Counted from the first letter of the stretch, positions 42,744-51,398 are shown. The stretch is 64,000 bases of DNA from Robertmurraya dakarensis (GCF_900156875.1 NZ_LT707409.1:200157-264156); one strand, 5' to 3'. A program made the numbers and translations. The notes: generated by a model from the sequence alone, not told the origin.

Positions 42744-43154
42744 ATGACTGTAGCTATATATGGATTAGATTGTAAATCAACAAAAAAAGCAAAACAGTGG
42801 TTTAAAAAGCATGGAGTTCCTTTTTCTGAACGGAATATTGTCAAAGAGCCGCTTACGGTAAGCGAACTTCGGGAGATACTGCGGATGTCCGAAGATGGAA
42901 CAGATGGAATTATCTCAACAAGATCACAAATTTATAAAGAACTGAACTTGGATTTGGATGAATTGTCCCTGCACGAACTGCTGGAGTATATTCAAGAGCA
43001 CCCGAGATTACTCAAAAGCCCTATTATCGTTGATGAAAAAAGACTTCAGGCTGGTTACCATGAAGATGGAATTCGTCAATTTCTGCCGAGGAAGACCCGT
43101 AAAACAGAATGGTTAAAATGGCGAATGAATCATTTGCATTTAGTTGAAGGCTAG
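42744..43154 (+). CDS. Spx/MgsR-like ArsC-fold protein with CxxT
   Basis: 136 residues, close to Spx (131). The body matches Spx well: FSERNIVKEPLTVSELREIL, then MSEDGTDGIISTRSQIYKELN, and SPIIVDEKRLQAGYHEDGIRQFLPRK. The RNA-polymerase-binding Gly region (EDGTDxI) is kept. The redox CxxC switch of Spx reads Cys10-Lys-Ser-Thr13, so the disulfide switch is lost. It should bind the alpha subunit of RNA polymerase without classic thiol control. Transcribed with the TetR gene; AAGGAG before ATG. Confidence 0.88.
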   Translation: MTVAIYGLDCKSTKKAKQWFKKHGVPFSERNIVKEPLTVSELREILRMSEDGTDGIISTRSQIYKELNLDLDELSLHELLEYIQEHPRLLKSPIIVDEKRLQAGYHEDGIRQFLPRKTRKTEWLKWRMNHLHLVEG

Positions 43155-43180
43155 GGCTTGTAGACAACAGCTAATAGAAC

Positions 43181-43213
43181 AAAGGAAACCTAATATCAAG
43201 GGGTTTCCTTTTT
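43181..43213 (+). terminator. Terminator of the TetR-Spx operon
   Basis: AAAGGAAACC/GGTTTCCTTT stem with T-run. Confidence 0.85.
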
Positions 43214-43283
43214 GAATTTTCATGTAATTAGAAAGTCATAAAACAGGTTATTTCGATAAAATCTTTTTATGGTAACTTATCCT

Positions 43284-43733
43284 TTATGAATTCTTCTTAT
43301 CCAGTCGGTCCAATGCCAACTCTATTATGGCAATGATCAAAGCTGCTAGAACTTGAGTGATAAAGCTAATATCAATAGATTGCATAAAAAAGTTCAGTAT
43401 GGAAATGATGGACCAATTGACTAAGAAGTATATGAAAAACTCTATCGGCGTAGATGTGGAATTACGTAGCGGAATTTTTGACAGCAAGATCATGAATGCT
43501 TTTATTATCAAATCACCGATGAGACCCAGAAGAAAGTAAAGAACAACAAACAGAAATAAGGAAGAGAAAGACTCATATTGCACTCCTAACAATTTAAATA
43601 TGCCTAGAATACCAAAATAATAGATTCCAATGACGAATCCGATTGAAAAAATAATTAATAAGGATATCGTTATCACAATAACAATCTTCATCCCTAATTT
43701 TTCATTTTTAAACGGTTTATCCTCATTTGCCAA
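43284..43733 (-). CDS. YrvL-family membrane protein
   Basis: 149 residues with four membrane helices (about 15-37, 53-80, 97-115 and 122-140) and a charged C-terminus (LDRLDKKNS). The layout and the IGIYYFGILGIFKLLGVQYES segment fit the YrvL regulatory protein family of Bacillus membrane proteins. Transcribed alone. Partner and signal are unknown. Confidence 0.7.
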   Translation of the reverse strand: MANEDKPFKNEKLGMKIVIVITISLLIIFSIGFVIGIYYFGILGIFKLLGVQYESFSSLFLFVVLYFLLGLIGDLIIKAFMILLSKIPLRNSTSTPIEFFIYFLVNWSIISILNFFMQSIDISFITQVLAALIIAIIELALDRLDKKNS

Positions 43734-43824
43734 TGTTTTTACACTCCAATCAATCAGTGAATGAAATTAATTCATTGATATCATTGTAGCATTTTGTGGT
43801 AAAACCTGTGATTTATAATAAGAA

Positions 43825-43869
43825 AAATGGAGTCAGCCCTTTGTATTTACTAGGGACTGACTCCATTTC
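43825..43869. terminator. Strong hairpin, probable terminator
   Basis: AAATGGAGTCAG/CTGACTCCATTT 12-base stem with inner CC/GG pairs, 40 bases beyond the 3' end of the siderophore ATPase gene. Confidence 0.8.
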
Positions 43870-43870
43870 T

Positions 43871-43919
43871 GTGAAACAATAACTCGTGAAACAAGATTAT
43901 TCGGGTCGTCACAGTGACG
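43871..43919. repeat. 45-base dispersed repeat, copy 1
   Basis: GTGAAACAAT then CGTGAAACAAGATTATTC, GGGTCGTC and ACAGTGACG. It covers the last codons and the stop of the siderophore ATPase gene. Near-identical copies lie at 49463-49500 and 50645-50691, all in the same orientation. Confidence 0.75.
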
Positions 43920-44709
43920 CAATGGAACGGCCTTTGCCGTGTGGTACGCATACTGGGGTTCCGAAGATGGGGTCGCATGAGATGTTGCATTTCATTTGGA
44001 AGACGTCGTGTACTAATTGACAGGTAATGATGTCTTCTGGTTTTCCTTGTGCGTATACTTTTTTATCTTTAACGGCGACGATATGATGGGCATAGCGGCT
44101 GGCAAGGTTTAAATCATGTAAAACCATGACAATTGTATGTCCTTTTTGCTCGTTTAAGTCAAATAATAAATCCAGTATTTCAATCTGATGGGTCATATCT
44201 AAATATGTCGTCGGTTCATCTAATAGGATAACATCGGTTTCCTGTGCCAGTGTTAAGGAAATCCAGGCGCGCTGACGCTGACCACCTGACAATGAATCGA
44301 CTGCTCGATCTTTTAAATGAAGCATATTGGTTGATTGAAGTGCACGGGTAACAGCTTCTTCATCCTCTTTTGACCATTTCTTCATTAACGAACGATAAGG
44401 ATGTCTTCCTTGTTTCACAAGTTCATAGACGGTTAACCCTTCAGGTGAAACTGGGCTTTGCGGCAATATCGCTAATTTTTGCGCAATCTCTTTTGTTTTC
44501 ATTTTAGCGATTTCATCACCATATAATAGGATGCTGCCATTTTTAGGTTTCAATAGCCGAGCCATTGAACGCAGTAGGGTGGATTTCCCGCAGCCATTAC
44601 CGCCAATGAAAACAGTTATTTCCCCTTTAGGGATTTTAATATCCAAATCATCAATGATGATATTTTCCCCATAACCTAATGTTAAATTCTTTGCTGATAA
44701 TGAGTGCAT
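43909..44709 (-). CDS. Iron-siderophore ABC transporter ATPase (FecE/YusV-type)
   Basis: 266 residues from ATG 44709 behind GGGAGGG; the upstream open frame has no ribosome site. Motifs: Walker A GGNGCGKST (36-44), LSGGQRQR signature, Walker B ILLDEPTTYLD and the switch His in VLHDLNLASRY. The C-terminal FGTPVCVPHGKG tail with Cys is typical of the Bacillus YusV/FhuC-like siderophore ATPases. It should power uptake of a ferric siderophore. A Fur box lies about 62 bases upstream, and the binding-protein and permease genes adjoin. The last codons are made of a dispersed repeat. Confidence 0.92.
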   Translation of the reverse strand: MHSLSAKNLTLGYGENIIIDDLDIKIPKGEITVFIGGNGCGKSTLLRSMARLLKPKNGSILLYGDEIAKMKTKEIAQKLAILPQSPVSPEGLTVYELVKQGRHPYRSLMKKWSKEDEEAVTRALQSTNMLHLKDRAVDSLSGGQRQRAWISLTLAQETDVILLDEPTTYLDMTHQIEILDLLFDLNEQKGHTIVMVLHDLNLASRYAHHIVAVKDKKVYAQGKPEDIITCQLVHDVFQMKCNISCDPIFGTPVCVPHGKGRSIASL

Positions 44710-44770
44710 GGAAACCCTCCCAATTCCGAAGTCGTTACGTTTATTGTAATTTCTTTTTAGCTTACCGTCA

Positions 44771-44787
44771 ATGATAATCGTTATCAT
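44771..44787. promoter_or_regulatory. Fur box before the siderophore ATPase gene
   Basis: ATGATAATCGTTATCAT, a perfect palindrome matching the TGATAATNATTATCA Fur consensus in all but the centre. Confidence 0.9.
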
Positions 44788-44818
44788 TAAAAAAATAGAC
44801 ACAATTACATTAAAAAGA

Positions 44819-44851
44819 AAAATGCTGTTCTCATAGTGAGACAGCATTTTA
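44819..44851. terminator. Terminator after the siderophore-binding protein gene
   Basis: AAAATGCTGT/ACAGCATTTT stem with T-rich minus-strand tail. Confidence 0.75.
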
Positions 44852-44865
44852 AATTTCTTTTTGGG

Positions 44866-45831
44866 CTATTTTACTAACGCGTTTAAGACGTCATCAATCG
44901 TTTTTTGCGAAGCAAGCAGCCCTTTGTTAGTCCAATTACTTGGATCATGGAGAATATGAACATTTCCATTTTTGGCAGCAGGGGTGCTTTGCCAAACGGA
45001 GCTATTTTCAAGGGTTGCGATTCCTTGTTCACCTTCTAAGGCTAATAACAACACATGATCTGCATCGAGTTCAGATAATTTTTCAACTGAAATTGGATTC
45101 CAAGATGCAGCCTCGGCAGTACCTAGTTCTTCAACAAGTGCTGGAAACTTCAATCCTAATTCAGAATAGATCACTTCGGCACTATGACGGTTTTGTTCAA
45201 ATAAAAAGAATTGATTTCCTGCTGCCCAAATGACAGCGACTGTTTCATCTCCGACTGCTTCAGCCAATTGCTCGCGGGCATCGGAAACTTTCTCTTCGTA
45301 GTCCGTCAATACTTGTTTGGCTTGATCTTCTTTACCGAGGATGACTCCAAACGTTTCCACTTGTTTGCGCCAGTCTTTTACAGTTTCCTCTGTCATGGCA
45401 TAAGTTGGGGCGATTTTTTGATAATCTTCATACGTTCCTTCATAGCTATCCATGTTATTTTCTAAAATAATCAGGTCAGGCTCATGACTTAATACCTGTT
45501 CCAATGGAAGATTCCATTCAATGCTAGGTACATCCTTCAGGTCAGCTTCTAAATAATCTTGAACGCTCTGGCCAATTGCCCATTTGGCAACAGGGGTAAC
45601 ACCTAGCGCTAATAAAGCATCTTCATGATAGGGAGCAAGAATTCTTTCGGCATTTGTTGGAACGGTTACTTCACCCATGGCAGAATCTAGAGTCACTTCT
45701 GCATTTTCAGTACCTGCATCTGTTTCAGGTTCAGGGGATGAATCATCATTTCCACATGCAGAGATAATAAGTAAGGTGAAGACAACGACTATTGTGAAAA
45801 AAAGTCGAGGAAATTTTAAATTCATTTTCAT
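44866..45831 (-). CDS. Ferric-siderophore substrate-binding lipoprotein
   Basis: 321 residues. Lipoprotein signal MKMNLKFPRLFF...LIISAC with Cys26, then an acidic linker. The class III periplasmic-binding fold (about 55-320) shows RILAPYHEDALLALGV near the start, PDLIILENN and a long central helix (LTDYEEKVSDAREQLAEAVG). It should bind a ferric siderophore outside the membrane for the two FecCD permeases encoded divergently. AAAGGAG precedes ATG 45831. The Fur box at 45868 covers both directions. The siderophore type is not evident. Confidence 0.9.
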   Translation of the reverse strand: MKMNLKFPRLFFTIVVVFTLLIISACGNDDSSPEPETDAGTENAEVTLDSAMGEVTVPTNAERILAPYHEDALLALGVTPVAKWAIGQSVQDYLEADLKDVPSIEWNLPLEQVLSHEPDLIILENNMDSYEGTYEDYQKIAPTYAMTEETVKDWRKQVETFGVILGKEDQAKQVLTDYEEKVSDAREQLAEAVGDETVAVIWAAGNQFFLFEQNRHSAEVIYSELGLKFPALVEELGTAEAASWNPISVEKLSELDADHVLLLALEGEQGIATLENSSVWQSTPAAKNGNVHILHDPSNWTNKGLLASQKTIDDVLNALVK

Positions 45832-45867
45832 ATGATTTTCTCCTTTATGTTATAATTTCATGGTTAA

Positions 45868-45882
45868 TGATAATCATTTTCA
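45868..45882. promoter_or_regulatory. Fur box between binding-protein and permease genes
   Basis: TGATAATCATTTTCA matches the 15-base Fur consensus at all but one position and lies between the two divergent genes. Confidence 0.88.
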
Positions 45883-45933
45883 ATGAAAGAGTCAATTGAC
45901 ATTTCAGTATTTTGCAGAAAACAGGAGAGAGCA

Positions 45934-46953
45934 ATGCGATTATTTATTCATCACTCGAACACTTCAAAAATCATTATTAATATTGTAACCATTGTTGCCT
46001 TGATTTTTTCAATTGGCTTATCGGTTTCTTATGGAACAACGGATATTGCTCTTGGAACGGTGTGGCAAGCAGTTTTTCATTTTGATGCTGATTTAACGAC
46101 ACACCAAGTGATTCAAGAATTACGTCTGCCCCGTGCTGTGTCAGCAGTCTTTGTTGGCGCTTTTCTTGCGGTTTCCGGTGCGCTCATGCAGGGGATGACC
46201 CGAAACCCGTTAGCTTCTCCTTCGATTATGGGGGTGACAGATGGTGCCGCTTTTGCCCTCGTGATGATGCTGGCATTCTTTCCGGCCATTTCTGGGGTTG
46301 GGATGATTTCTTCATCCTTCGTTGGAGCGGGATTAGCCGTTGCCCTTGTTTTTACGATTGGGTCATTTTCGTCTGGCGGCTTAACACCTGTTAAATTAGC
46401 CCTAGCTGGCGTGGCGATCGGAACCATGCTGAGATCAATTTCTTCAATCATCTCCCTTCATTTTAATTTAGAAAAAGAAATGGGGTTCTGGCTTGCAGGG
46501 GGATTAGATGGAACAAGCTGGACATCCGTTAAAGTCTTAGTCTTTTCTGGTATTGCTGGTTTGCTCATCGCACTATCTATTTCTAAATCGATGACGGTGC
46601 TAAGTTTAGGAGAAGACATTGCCACGGGATTGGGGCAAAATAACCTGATGATAAAATTTCTTGGGATACTGTCAATATTAATCCTTACAGGAGCAGCAGT
46701 TTCTGTGGCTGGAGCAGTTGGTTTTGTTGGACTCATTGTTCCTCATATTACAAGATTTATTATTGGAAATGACTATCGGTGGATTATTCCGACATCGATT
46801 CTTTTTGGAGGGCTGTTAGTCGTTTTATCCGATGTGGTGGCTAGGCTCATCAATGCTCCCTTTGAAACACCGGTGGGGGCCATAACCTCCCTGATTGGAG
46901 TTCCATTCTTCCTTTATTTAGCTCGAGGCAGTGGAGGTGGAAAGAATGAATAA
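45934..46953 (+). CDS. FecCD-family ferric-siderophore permease 1
   Basis: 339 residues from ATG 45934 behind AGGAGAG; a longer frame from 45883 runs into the Fur box and is less likely. About nine or ten membrane helices. Family blocks: ELRLPRAVSAVFVGAFLAVSG, then GMTRNPLASPSIMGVTDGA, GAVGFVGLIVPHITRF and SDVVARLINAPFETPVGAITS. It forms half of the membrane channel with the next protein, whose start overlaps its stop by eight bases. Confidence 0.93.
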   Translation: MRLFIHHSNTSKIIINIVTIVALIFSIGLSVSYGTTDIALGTVWQAVFHFDADLTTHQVIQELRLPRAVSAVFVGAFLAVSGALMQGMTRNPLASPSIMGVTDGAAFALVMMLAFFPAISGVGMISSSFVGAGLAVALVFTIGSFSSGGLTPVKLALAGVAIGTMLRSISSIISLHFNLEKEMGFWLAGGLDGTSWTSVKVLVFSGIAGLLIALSISKSMTVLSLGEDIATGLGQNNLMIKFLGILSILILTGAAVSVAGAVGFVGLIVPHITRFIIGNDYRWIIPTSILFGGLLVVLSDVVARLINAPFETPVGAITSLIGVPFFLYLARGSGGGKNE

Positions 46954-47968
46954 GGTCGAAGGTCAGAAAAGGAAAAAGCTTTGGTTTATGATTGGTTTGT
47001 TGCTTTCATTGATTCTGGTGATGTTTTTTATTAGTTTAAGCACGGGTGTGATTCAAATTGCTCCGGGGGACGTCATCAAAACTCTTTTAAATCAAGGGAG
47101 CGATCGGCAGGAACTTGTTTTGTTTGAATTTCGCCTGCCGGGAATTTTGTTAGCACTGCTGATTGGTGCGGGATTAGCGGTTTCTGGTGTTATATTGCAA
47201 GGCATCACCCAGAATGAGCTGGCTGATCCAGGGATACTAGGAATCAATACAGGTGCAGGACTTGCAGTTGTTTTATTTCTTTATTTTTTCAAAAATTCGC
47301 TTGATGCCACAAGCTCACTTTCGATTTATTTGATGCCCGTTGCTGCCTTAGCGGGAGCGATTGTCGCTGCCCTCATTATTTATGCACTGGCGTGGAAAAA
47401 GGGTGTAAATCCGATTCGCCTCGTTTTAGTGGGGATTGGAGTAAATGCGGGATTTGCTGCTTTTTTAACGATTTTTCAATTGAAAATGGATCCGCAAGAT
47501 TTTAGACAAGCAACTGTTTGGCTGTCAGGTGATATATGGAATGCCAGCTGGAGCTTTGTGTTCGCGTTACTGCCTTGGATGCTGGTTTTAATACCGATCG
47601 CCTTATTTAAAGCATATTCGCTTAACGTTTTAAACTTAGGCGATGATGTAGCCTCAAGTTTGGGGACAACGGTTGAGGGAGAAAGGCGGTTATTATTACT
47701 GGTTGCCGTTGCTTTAGCGGGTACTTCTGTTGCAGCGGGCGGGGGAATTGCCTTTTTAGGGCTGGTGATTCCGCATATCGCTAGAAAAATCATGGGGCCA
47801 TTGCATCAATATATTATCCCGATCTCGGCGCTGTTAGGGGCACTATTGTTAATGGTTTCAGATACGATTGGGAAAAATTTATTAGCGCCAACTGAAATTC
47901 CCGTTGGCATCATCGTCTCTATTTTAAGTGCGCCATATTTTGTTTATTTACTAATGAAGGCGAAGTGA
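46946..47968 (+). CDS. FecCD-family ferric-siderophore permease 2
   Basis: 340 residues from ATG 46946 behind GGAGGTGG, overlapping the first permease gene by eight bases. Blocks: EFRLPGILLALLIGAGLAVSG, QGITQNELADPGILGINTGA, GIAFLGLVIPHIARKIMG and APTEIPVGIIVSILSAP. The QGITxNxLADPGIxGIN form makes it a paralogue of the permease part in the fused relic at 57747. It pairs with permease 1 in the uptake channel. Confidence 0.93.
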   Translation: MNKVEGQKRKKLWFMIGLLLSLILVMFFISLSTGVIQIAPGDVIKTLLNQGSDRQELVLFEFRLPGILLALLIGAGLAVSGVILQGITQNELADPGILGINTGAGLAVVLFLYFFKNSLDATSSLSIYLMPVAALAGAIVAALIIYALAWKKGVNPIRLVLVGIGVNAGFAAFLTIFQLKMDPQDFRQATVWLSGDIWNASWSFVFALLPWMLVLIPIALFKAYSLNVLNLGDDVASSLGTTVEGERRLLLLVAVALAGTSVAAGGGIAFLGLVIPHIARKIMGPLHQYIIPISALLGALLLMVSDTIGKNLLAPTEIPVGIIVSILSAPYFVYLLMKAK

Positions 47969-47993
47969 AATTTTTTACACTGAAAGGAACTTA

Positions 47994-49379
47994 ATGATGA
48001 ATTTTCAATCTGTTGTTGAGCGCGTTCCAGATTACAAAGCTTTTTTAACGGTGGATGAAATGGACGAGAGCAGCCGAAAGCTGGCGCTTGACTTTCCTGA
48101 TATCGTAACGGTTTTTGAAGCGGGTAAGTCGCGGGATGGACATTCTATTCTTTGTTTGAAAATAGGGGACGGACCGAAGAATGCGCTTTGCTTTGCCTGT
48201 CCACACCCGAATGAACCGATTGGTGCGATGACACTAGAGTACCTGTCGCATGAACTTGCGGAAAATGATGATTTGCGAGAAGAGTTAGGCTTTACCTGGT
48301 ATATGATCAAATGTGTAGATCCGGATGGCGTTCGCCTTAATGAAAAATGGTTCAAAGGACCGTTCGATCTCTATACTTATACGAAAAATTATTACCGTCC
48401 GATTGGATACGAGCAGGTGGAATGGACGTTTCCGATTGATTATAAAGATCTGCATTTTCACGATCCGCTCCCCGAGACAGAAGCGTTAATGAATTTAATA
48501 GAAGAAACTAGACCGGAGTTTATGTATTCGCTGCATAATGCTGGGTTTGGGGGAGCTTACTGGTACATAACAAATGATATCCCGGAATTATATGATGGTT
48601 TAAGAGCTTCGGCGGTAAAGCAAGGCATCCCATTGAATTTAGGGGAGCCGGAGGAACCTTTTATCACGAAATACTCTGATGCGATTTTTAAAACTATGAC
48701 GATCGGGGAAGCTTATGATTTCATAGAAAAATTCAGCGGGGAGAAGCCAAGTATCAAGAATGGAACTTCAAGCTCAGACTACGCATCACGGATAACAGAC
48801 TGTGTAACCATTTTGACAGAGCTTCCTTATTTCTTTGATGCCCGCATCGAGGATATGAGTGACAGTGACTTGTCGAGAAAAGAAGCGATTTTTAAAAGTG
48901 TAGAGATGTCTAAAGCTCATTTCGCTCGTTTAGATCAGATGTTAAGTGAAATTCGTCTTTATATTACAGATCGGAATCCATTTGTAAAACTGGTTGATGA
49001 AGTGATTCAGTATATTCGAGACGGAAGTGAAGCCAAACTCAAATGGGCCGAAAGCAACCCGGAATTTGAGAAACCGGCGAAAATAGCCGAGGTTTTTGAT
49101 AACCTGTATAGTGCAAAATTTTATAACGGGTTGTACTTCGGATTAACGGTCAGGACGATTGAATATGAACTTAAAAGGCTTCAGAAGGAAGATCATAAGG
49201 ATGAAGAGGGAATTCTCAAGCTGAAAAAAGCCCATGAAAACGGGGGCAGGTTATTAAAGGAATATTGCGAAGAGCTAGAAAAGGAACTTGATTATTCCTT
49301 TATCCCCATTCAAAAGCTAGTGCGTATTCAAGTAGAAAGCGGATTGATCGTCGCTGACTATATTCACAAAAATCAATAA
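47994..49379 (+). CDS. M14-family zinc carboxypeptidase in a siderophore operon
   Basis: 461 residues without a signal peptide, so cytoplasmic. The M14 zinc site is visible: HPNEP (His and Glu ligands, about residue 71-75) and the second His in SLHNAGFGGAYW at about 180. The likely catalytic Glu is in TELPYF near 275. The C-terminal 150 residues are helical. It follows permease 2 by 25 bases in the same direction and ends in a strong terminator, so it belongs to the Fur-controlled unit. A role in cutting an imported peptidic siderophore to free iron is plausible from position but not shown. MMNF start with AAAGGAA site. Confidence 0.85.
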   Translation: MMNFQSVVERVPDYKAFLTVDEMDESSRKLALDFPDIVTVFEAGKSRDGHSILCLKIGDGPKNALCFACPHPNEPIGAMTLEYLSHELAENDDLREELGFTWYMIKCVDPDGVRLNEKWFKGPFDLYTYTKNYYRPIGYEQVEWTFPIDYKDLHFHDPLPETEALMNLIEETRPEFMYSLHNAGFGGAYWYITNDIPELYDGLRASAVKQGIPLNLGEPEEPFITKYSDAIFKTMTIGEAYDFIEKFSGEKPSIKNGTSSSDYASRITDCVTILTELPYFFDARIEDMSDSDLSRKEAIFKSVEMSKAHFARLDQMLSEIRLYITDRNPFVKLVDEVIQYIRDGSEAKLKWAESNPEFEKPAKIAEVFDNLYSAKFYNGLYFGLTVRTIEYELKRLQKEDHKDEEGILKLKKAHENGGRLLKEYCEELEKELDYSFIPIQKLVRIQVESGLIVADYIHKNQ

Positions 49380-49410
49380 CGGGAATATGGTTATATTTCT
49401 GCACAAATCA

Positions 49411-49459
49411 GGGTTCAGCCGCCTAAGACACGCAAATTCTTAGGTGGTTGAACCTTTTC
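49411..49459 (+). terminator. Strong terminator of the siderophore operon
   Basis: GGTTCAGCC-CCTAAGA/TCTTAGG-GG-TGAACC stem of about 17 pairs with T4 and C/T-rich tail. Confidence 0.88.
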
Positions 49460-49462
49460 TCT

Positions 49463-49500
49463 GTGAAACAATCCCGTGGAACAAGATTTTTCGGGTCGTC
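49463..49500. repeat. 45-base dispersed repeat, copy 2
   Basis: GTGAAACAATCCCGTGGAAC then AAGATTTTTCGGGTCGTC. It lacks the last block (ACAGTGACG) of the other copies. Confidence 0.7.
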
Positions 49501-49519
49501 CCTGCGTGCGGTGTAAAAT

Positions 49520-49564
49520 AGTATGAGTCATGAGGTCGTCAAAGGAGTACATTTCTGTCCTTGA
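49520..49564 (+). pseudogene. Possible UspA C-terminal fragment
   Basis: The short frame SMSHEVVKGVH, then FCP and a stop, resembles the conserved end of universal stress proteins (GSVSHEVAKRVxCPVLI). Too short to be certain. The rest of the gap up to 49710 contains no gene. Confidence 0.35.
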
Positions 49565-49710
49565 AGATCCCTAGAGCCCAACCAAGTCCATGTTGAGAAG
49601 TTTGAACCTTTTCTTTTTATCTATTAGTATAGTATGGGAGATCGAGGGAGCATTGGAACCCTACATATTCTAAATATTTTGGAATAATAGATAGAGAGTG
49701 GAGGATGACG

Positions 49711-50571
49711 ATGGAAGAGAGACTACCAAGCTATTTATCGAGAAAAAACGGGGATTTGTGGTTGACGGAAGATGAGTATGACAATTTGAAGATCAGCTAT
49801 CGAATTAAGGAGATTGTTTTTGATCAGAAATCGTCTTTTCAGGATGTTATGATACTAGATTCCTATCATTTCGGGAGAATGTTAGTCTTGGACGGGATTG
49901 TTCAAACGACTTCTGTTGATGGGCATATATATAATGAAATGATCTCGCATGTGCCGATGGCGATGCATCCTAATCCGAAGAACGTATTAATCATTGGCGG
50001 AGGGGATTGCGGTGTCGCGAAAGAGGTAAGCAAATATGAGGAAGTTGAAAGAATCGACATGGTTGAAATTGACAAGTTGGTCGTTAAAGCTTGTCTAGAA
50101 CATCTACCTGCTGTGTCGGGAAATTTAGCTGATCCCCGTGTTACATACATTTTTGAAGATGGAGTAAAGTTTGCGGCTGACAAGATACAGGAGTATGACT
50201 TGATTATTGTCGACTCCTCAGACCCGATTGGCCCAGCGAGAGTCTTGTTTGAAAAGAGTTTCTATCAGAGCTTGCATCAAGCTTTAAAAGATGATGGGAT
50301 TATGGTTTGCCAAAGTCAATCGCCGATTTTTCATGGAGATGTGATGAAGCAGTCTTATTCACGAATCTCTGAACTCTTTAAAGAGGTCAAAATGTATACT
50401 GCTGTTGTGCCTACCTATCCTGGGGGACTTTGGAGCTTTACAATTGGTTCGAAACAGCATACAGAAGTAAATGCCAGTAAAGTGAATAACAAAGACACTC
50501 AATATGCGAATAGACAAATCATCGAAAGCTGTTTTTCACTGCCTCAATTTATCACTGAAAAGCTTAAGTAA
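49711..50571 (+). CDS. speE: Spermidine synthase-like aminopropyltransferase
   Basis: 286 residues from the second ATG (49711), six bases after GGAGG. The polyamine synthase fold is clear: SFQDVMILDSYHFGRMLVLDG, SVDGHIYNEMISHVP, the cofactor motif IGGGDCGVAKEV (usually GGGDGG), VDSSDPIGPA and the late YPGGLWSFTIGS. It transfers aminopropyl from decarboxylated SAM to putrescine. Several changes in usually invariant positions (Gly to Cys in GGGDGG, CQSQSP instead of QTESP) mark a diverged paralogue. It is not next to speB. Alternative polyamine or polyamine-based siderophore chemistry is possible. Confidence 0.85.
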   Translation: MEERLPSYLSRKNGDLWLTEDEYDNLKISYRIKEIVFDQKSSFQDVMILDSYHFGRMLVLDGIVQTTSVDGHIYNEMISHVPMAMHPNPKNVLIIGGGDCGVAKEVSKYEEVERIDMVEIDKLVVKACLEHLPAVSGNLADPRVTYIFEDGVKFAADKIQEYDLIIVDSSDPIGPARVLFEKSFYQSLHQALKDDGIMVCQSQSPIFHGDVMKQSYSRISELFKEVKMYTAVVPTYPGGLWSFTIGSKQHTEVNASKVNNKDTQYANRQIIESCFSLPQFITEKLK

Positions 50572-50588
50572 ATCGTAGCTAGCTAATA

Positions 50589-50620
50589 GTGCCTGCCCTT
50601 TTTAAAGGTCAGGCACTTTA
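50589..50620 (+). terminator. Terminator after speE
   Basis: AGTGCCTG-CCTTT/AAAGG-CAGGCACT stem. Confidence 0.85.
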
Positions 50621-50644
50621 CAGTTGATTAAAAGATTCCTAATG

Positions 50645-50691
50645 TGTGGAACAATCCGTGAAACAAGATTATTCGGGTCGTCACAGTGACG
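50645..50691. repeat. 45-base dispersed repeat, copy 3
   Basis: GTGGAACAATCCGTGAAACA then AGATTATTCGGGTCGTCACA and GTGACG. Ends seven bases before the stop of the minus-strand cupin gene. Confidence 0.75.
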
Positions 50692-50698
50692 AATCGGT

Positions 50699-51247
50699 TT
50701 AGCCTAGGCCAGTGCTTGCGCGTGTTGGTGGTGTTTCGACTTTCCATTTTTCTTGGCTTTTGTCGATGTTGTCGACGACGTTGTCCCAGTATTCAGGTTT
50801 GCTGTCTCTCCAGACCATGTCAATGAGGTTGGCATGACGGAATTCTAAAATTTCAATTCCTTCTGGTCCTGCTGTATAGGAATAAAAGACATCTTTCGGT
50901 ACGAAGAATCCGTCACCAGCTTTAACTCTGCGGTTTCCTAGGATGGCTTCTCCTGCCACGACGTAATAAAGGCAGTCGGCATTATGCGAATGGACCGGAA
51001 GTTGGAAACCACTCTTGAACCATGCGTATACCAATGAGAACCCCGGTAAATTAATCAGCACATTCGTTGTGTTTCCTGTATAGAATCCCTTCTCAATCAT
51101 CCGCTGTACAGCCTCCGTTGTTGCCTCGGACATCACAAGATCTGGCATGAACTCATCTAGAGTTTGGTTCGATTTGTCAGTCGCGCTGAAGAACGTAATT
51201 TTTTGCTTGCTAGCTTCTGTTGCTTGGTTTTCAGTTAACTTTTCCAT
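50699..51247 (-). CDS. Cupin-domain protein
   Basis: 182 residues. A conserved beta-barrel (about residues 70-145) carries the cupin metal motif as HSHNADCLYYVVAGEAILG, then GDGFFVPKDVFYSYTAG and EILEFRHAN. The first 70 residues are helical (EATTEAVQRMIEKGFY). It should bind a metal and a small organic ligand; enzymes and sensors share this fold. Divergent from the bdhA-like gene, with an operator-like palindrome at its promoter. The substrate is unknown. Confidence 0.82.
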   Translation of the reverse strand: MEKLTENQATEASKQKITFFSATDKSNQTLDEFMPDLVMSEATTEAVQRMIEKGFYTGNTTNVLINLPGFSLVYAWFKSGFQLPVHSHNADCLYYVVAGEAILGNRRVKAGDGFFVPKDVFYSYTAGPEGIEILEFRHANLIDMVWRDSKPEYWDNVVDNIDKSQEKWKVETPPTRASTGLG

Positions 51248-51315
51248 ATTTGAATTCCTCCCTTAAAGAATTTTGTATACGTTTTCATTAACGCTTTAAC
51301 CAATAGAGGTTTAAC

Positions 51316-51352
51316 TTAAATTAACACACCTACCAATAGTGTGTCAATTTAA
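51316..51352 (-). promoter_or_regulatory. Promoter of the cupin gene inside a long palindrome
   Basis: TTAAATTAACACAC (51316-51329) and GTGTGTCAATTTAA (51339-51352) are inverted arms with one mismatch around nine bases. On the minus strand they contain TTGACA, a 17-base spacer and TTAATT, so a bound repressor would cover the promoter. Confidence 0.7.
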
Positions 51353-51398
51353 AATATTCAGAAAAATATTTGTCCATTTCTTTTTGTCATTTGTTCGT

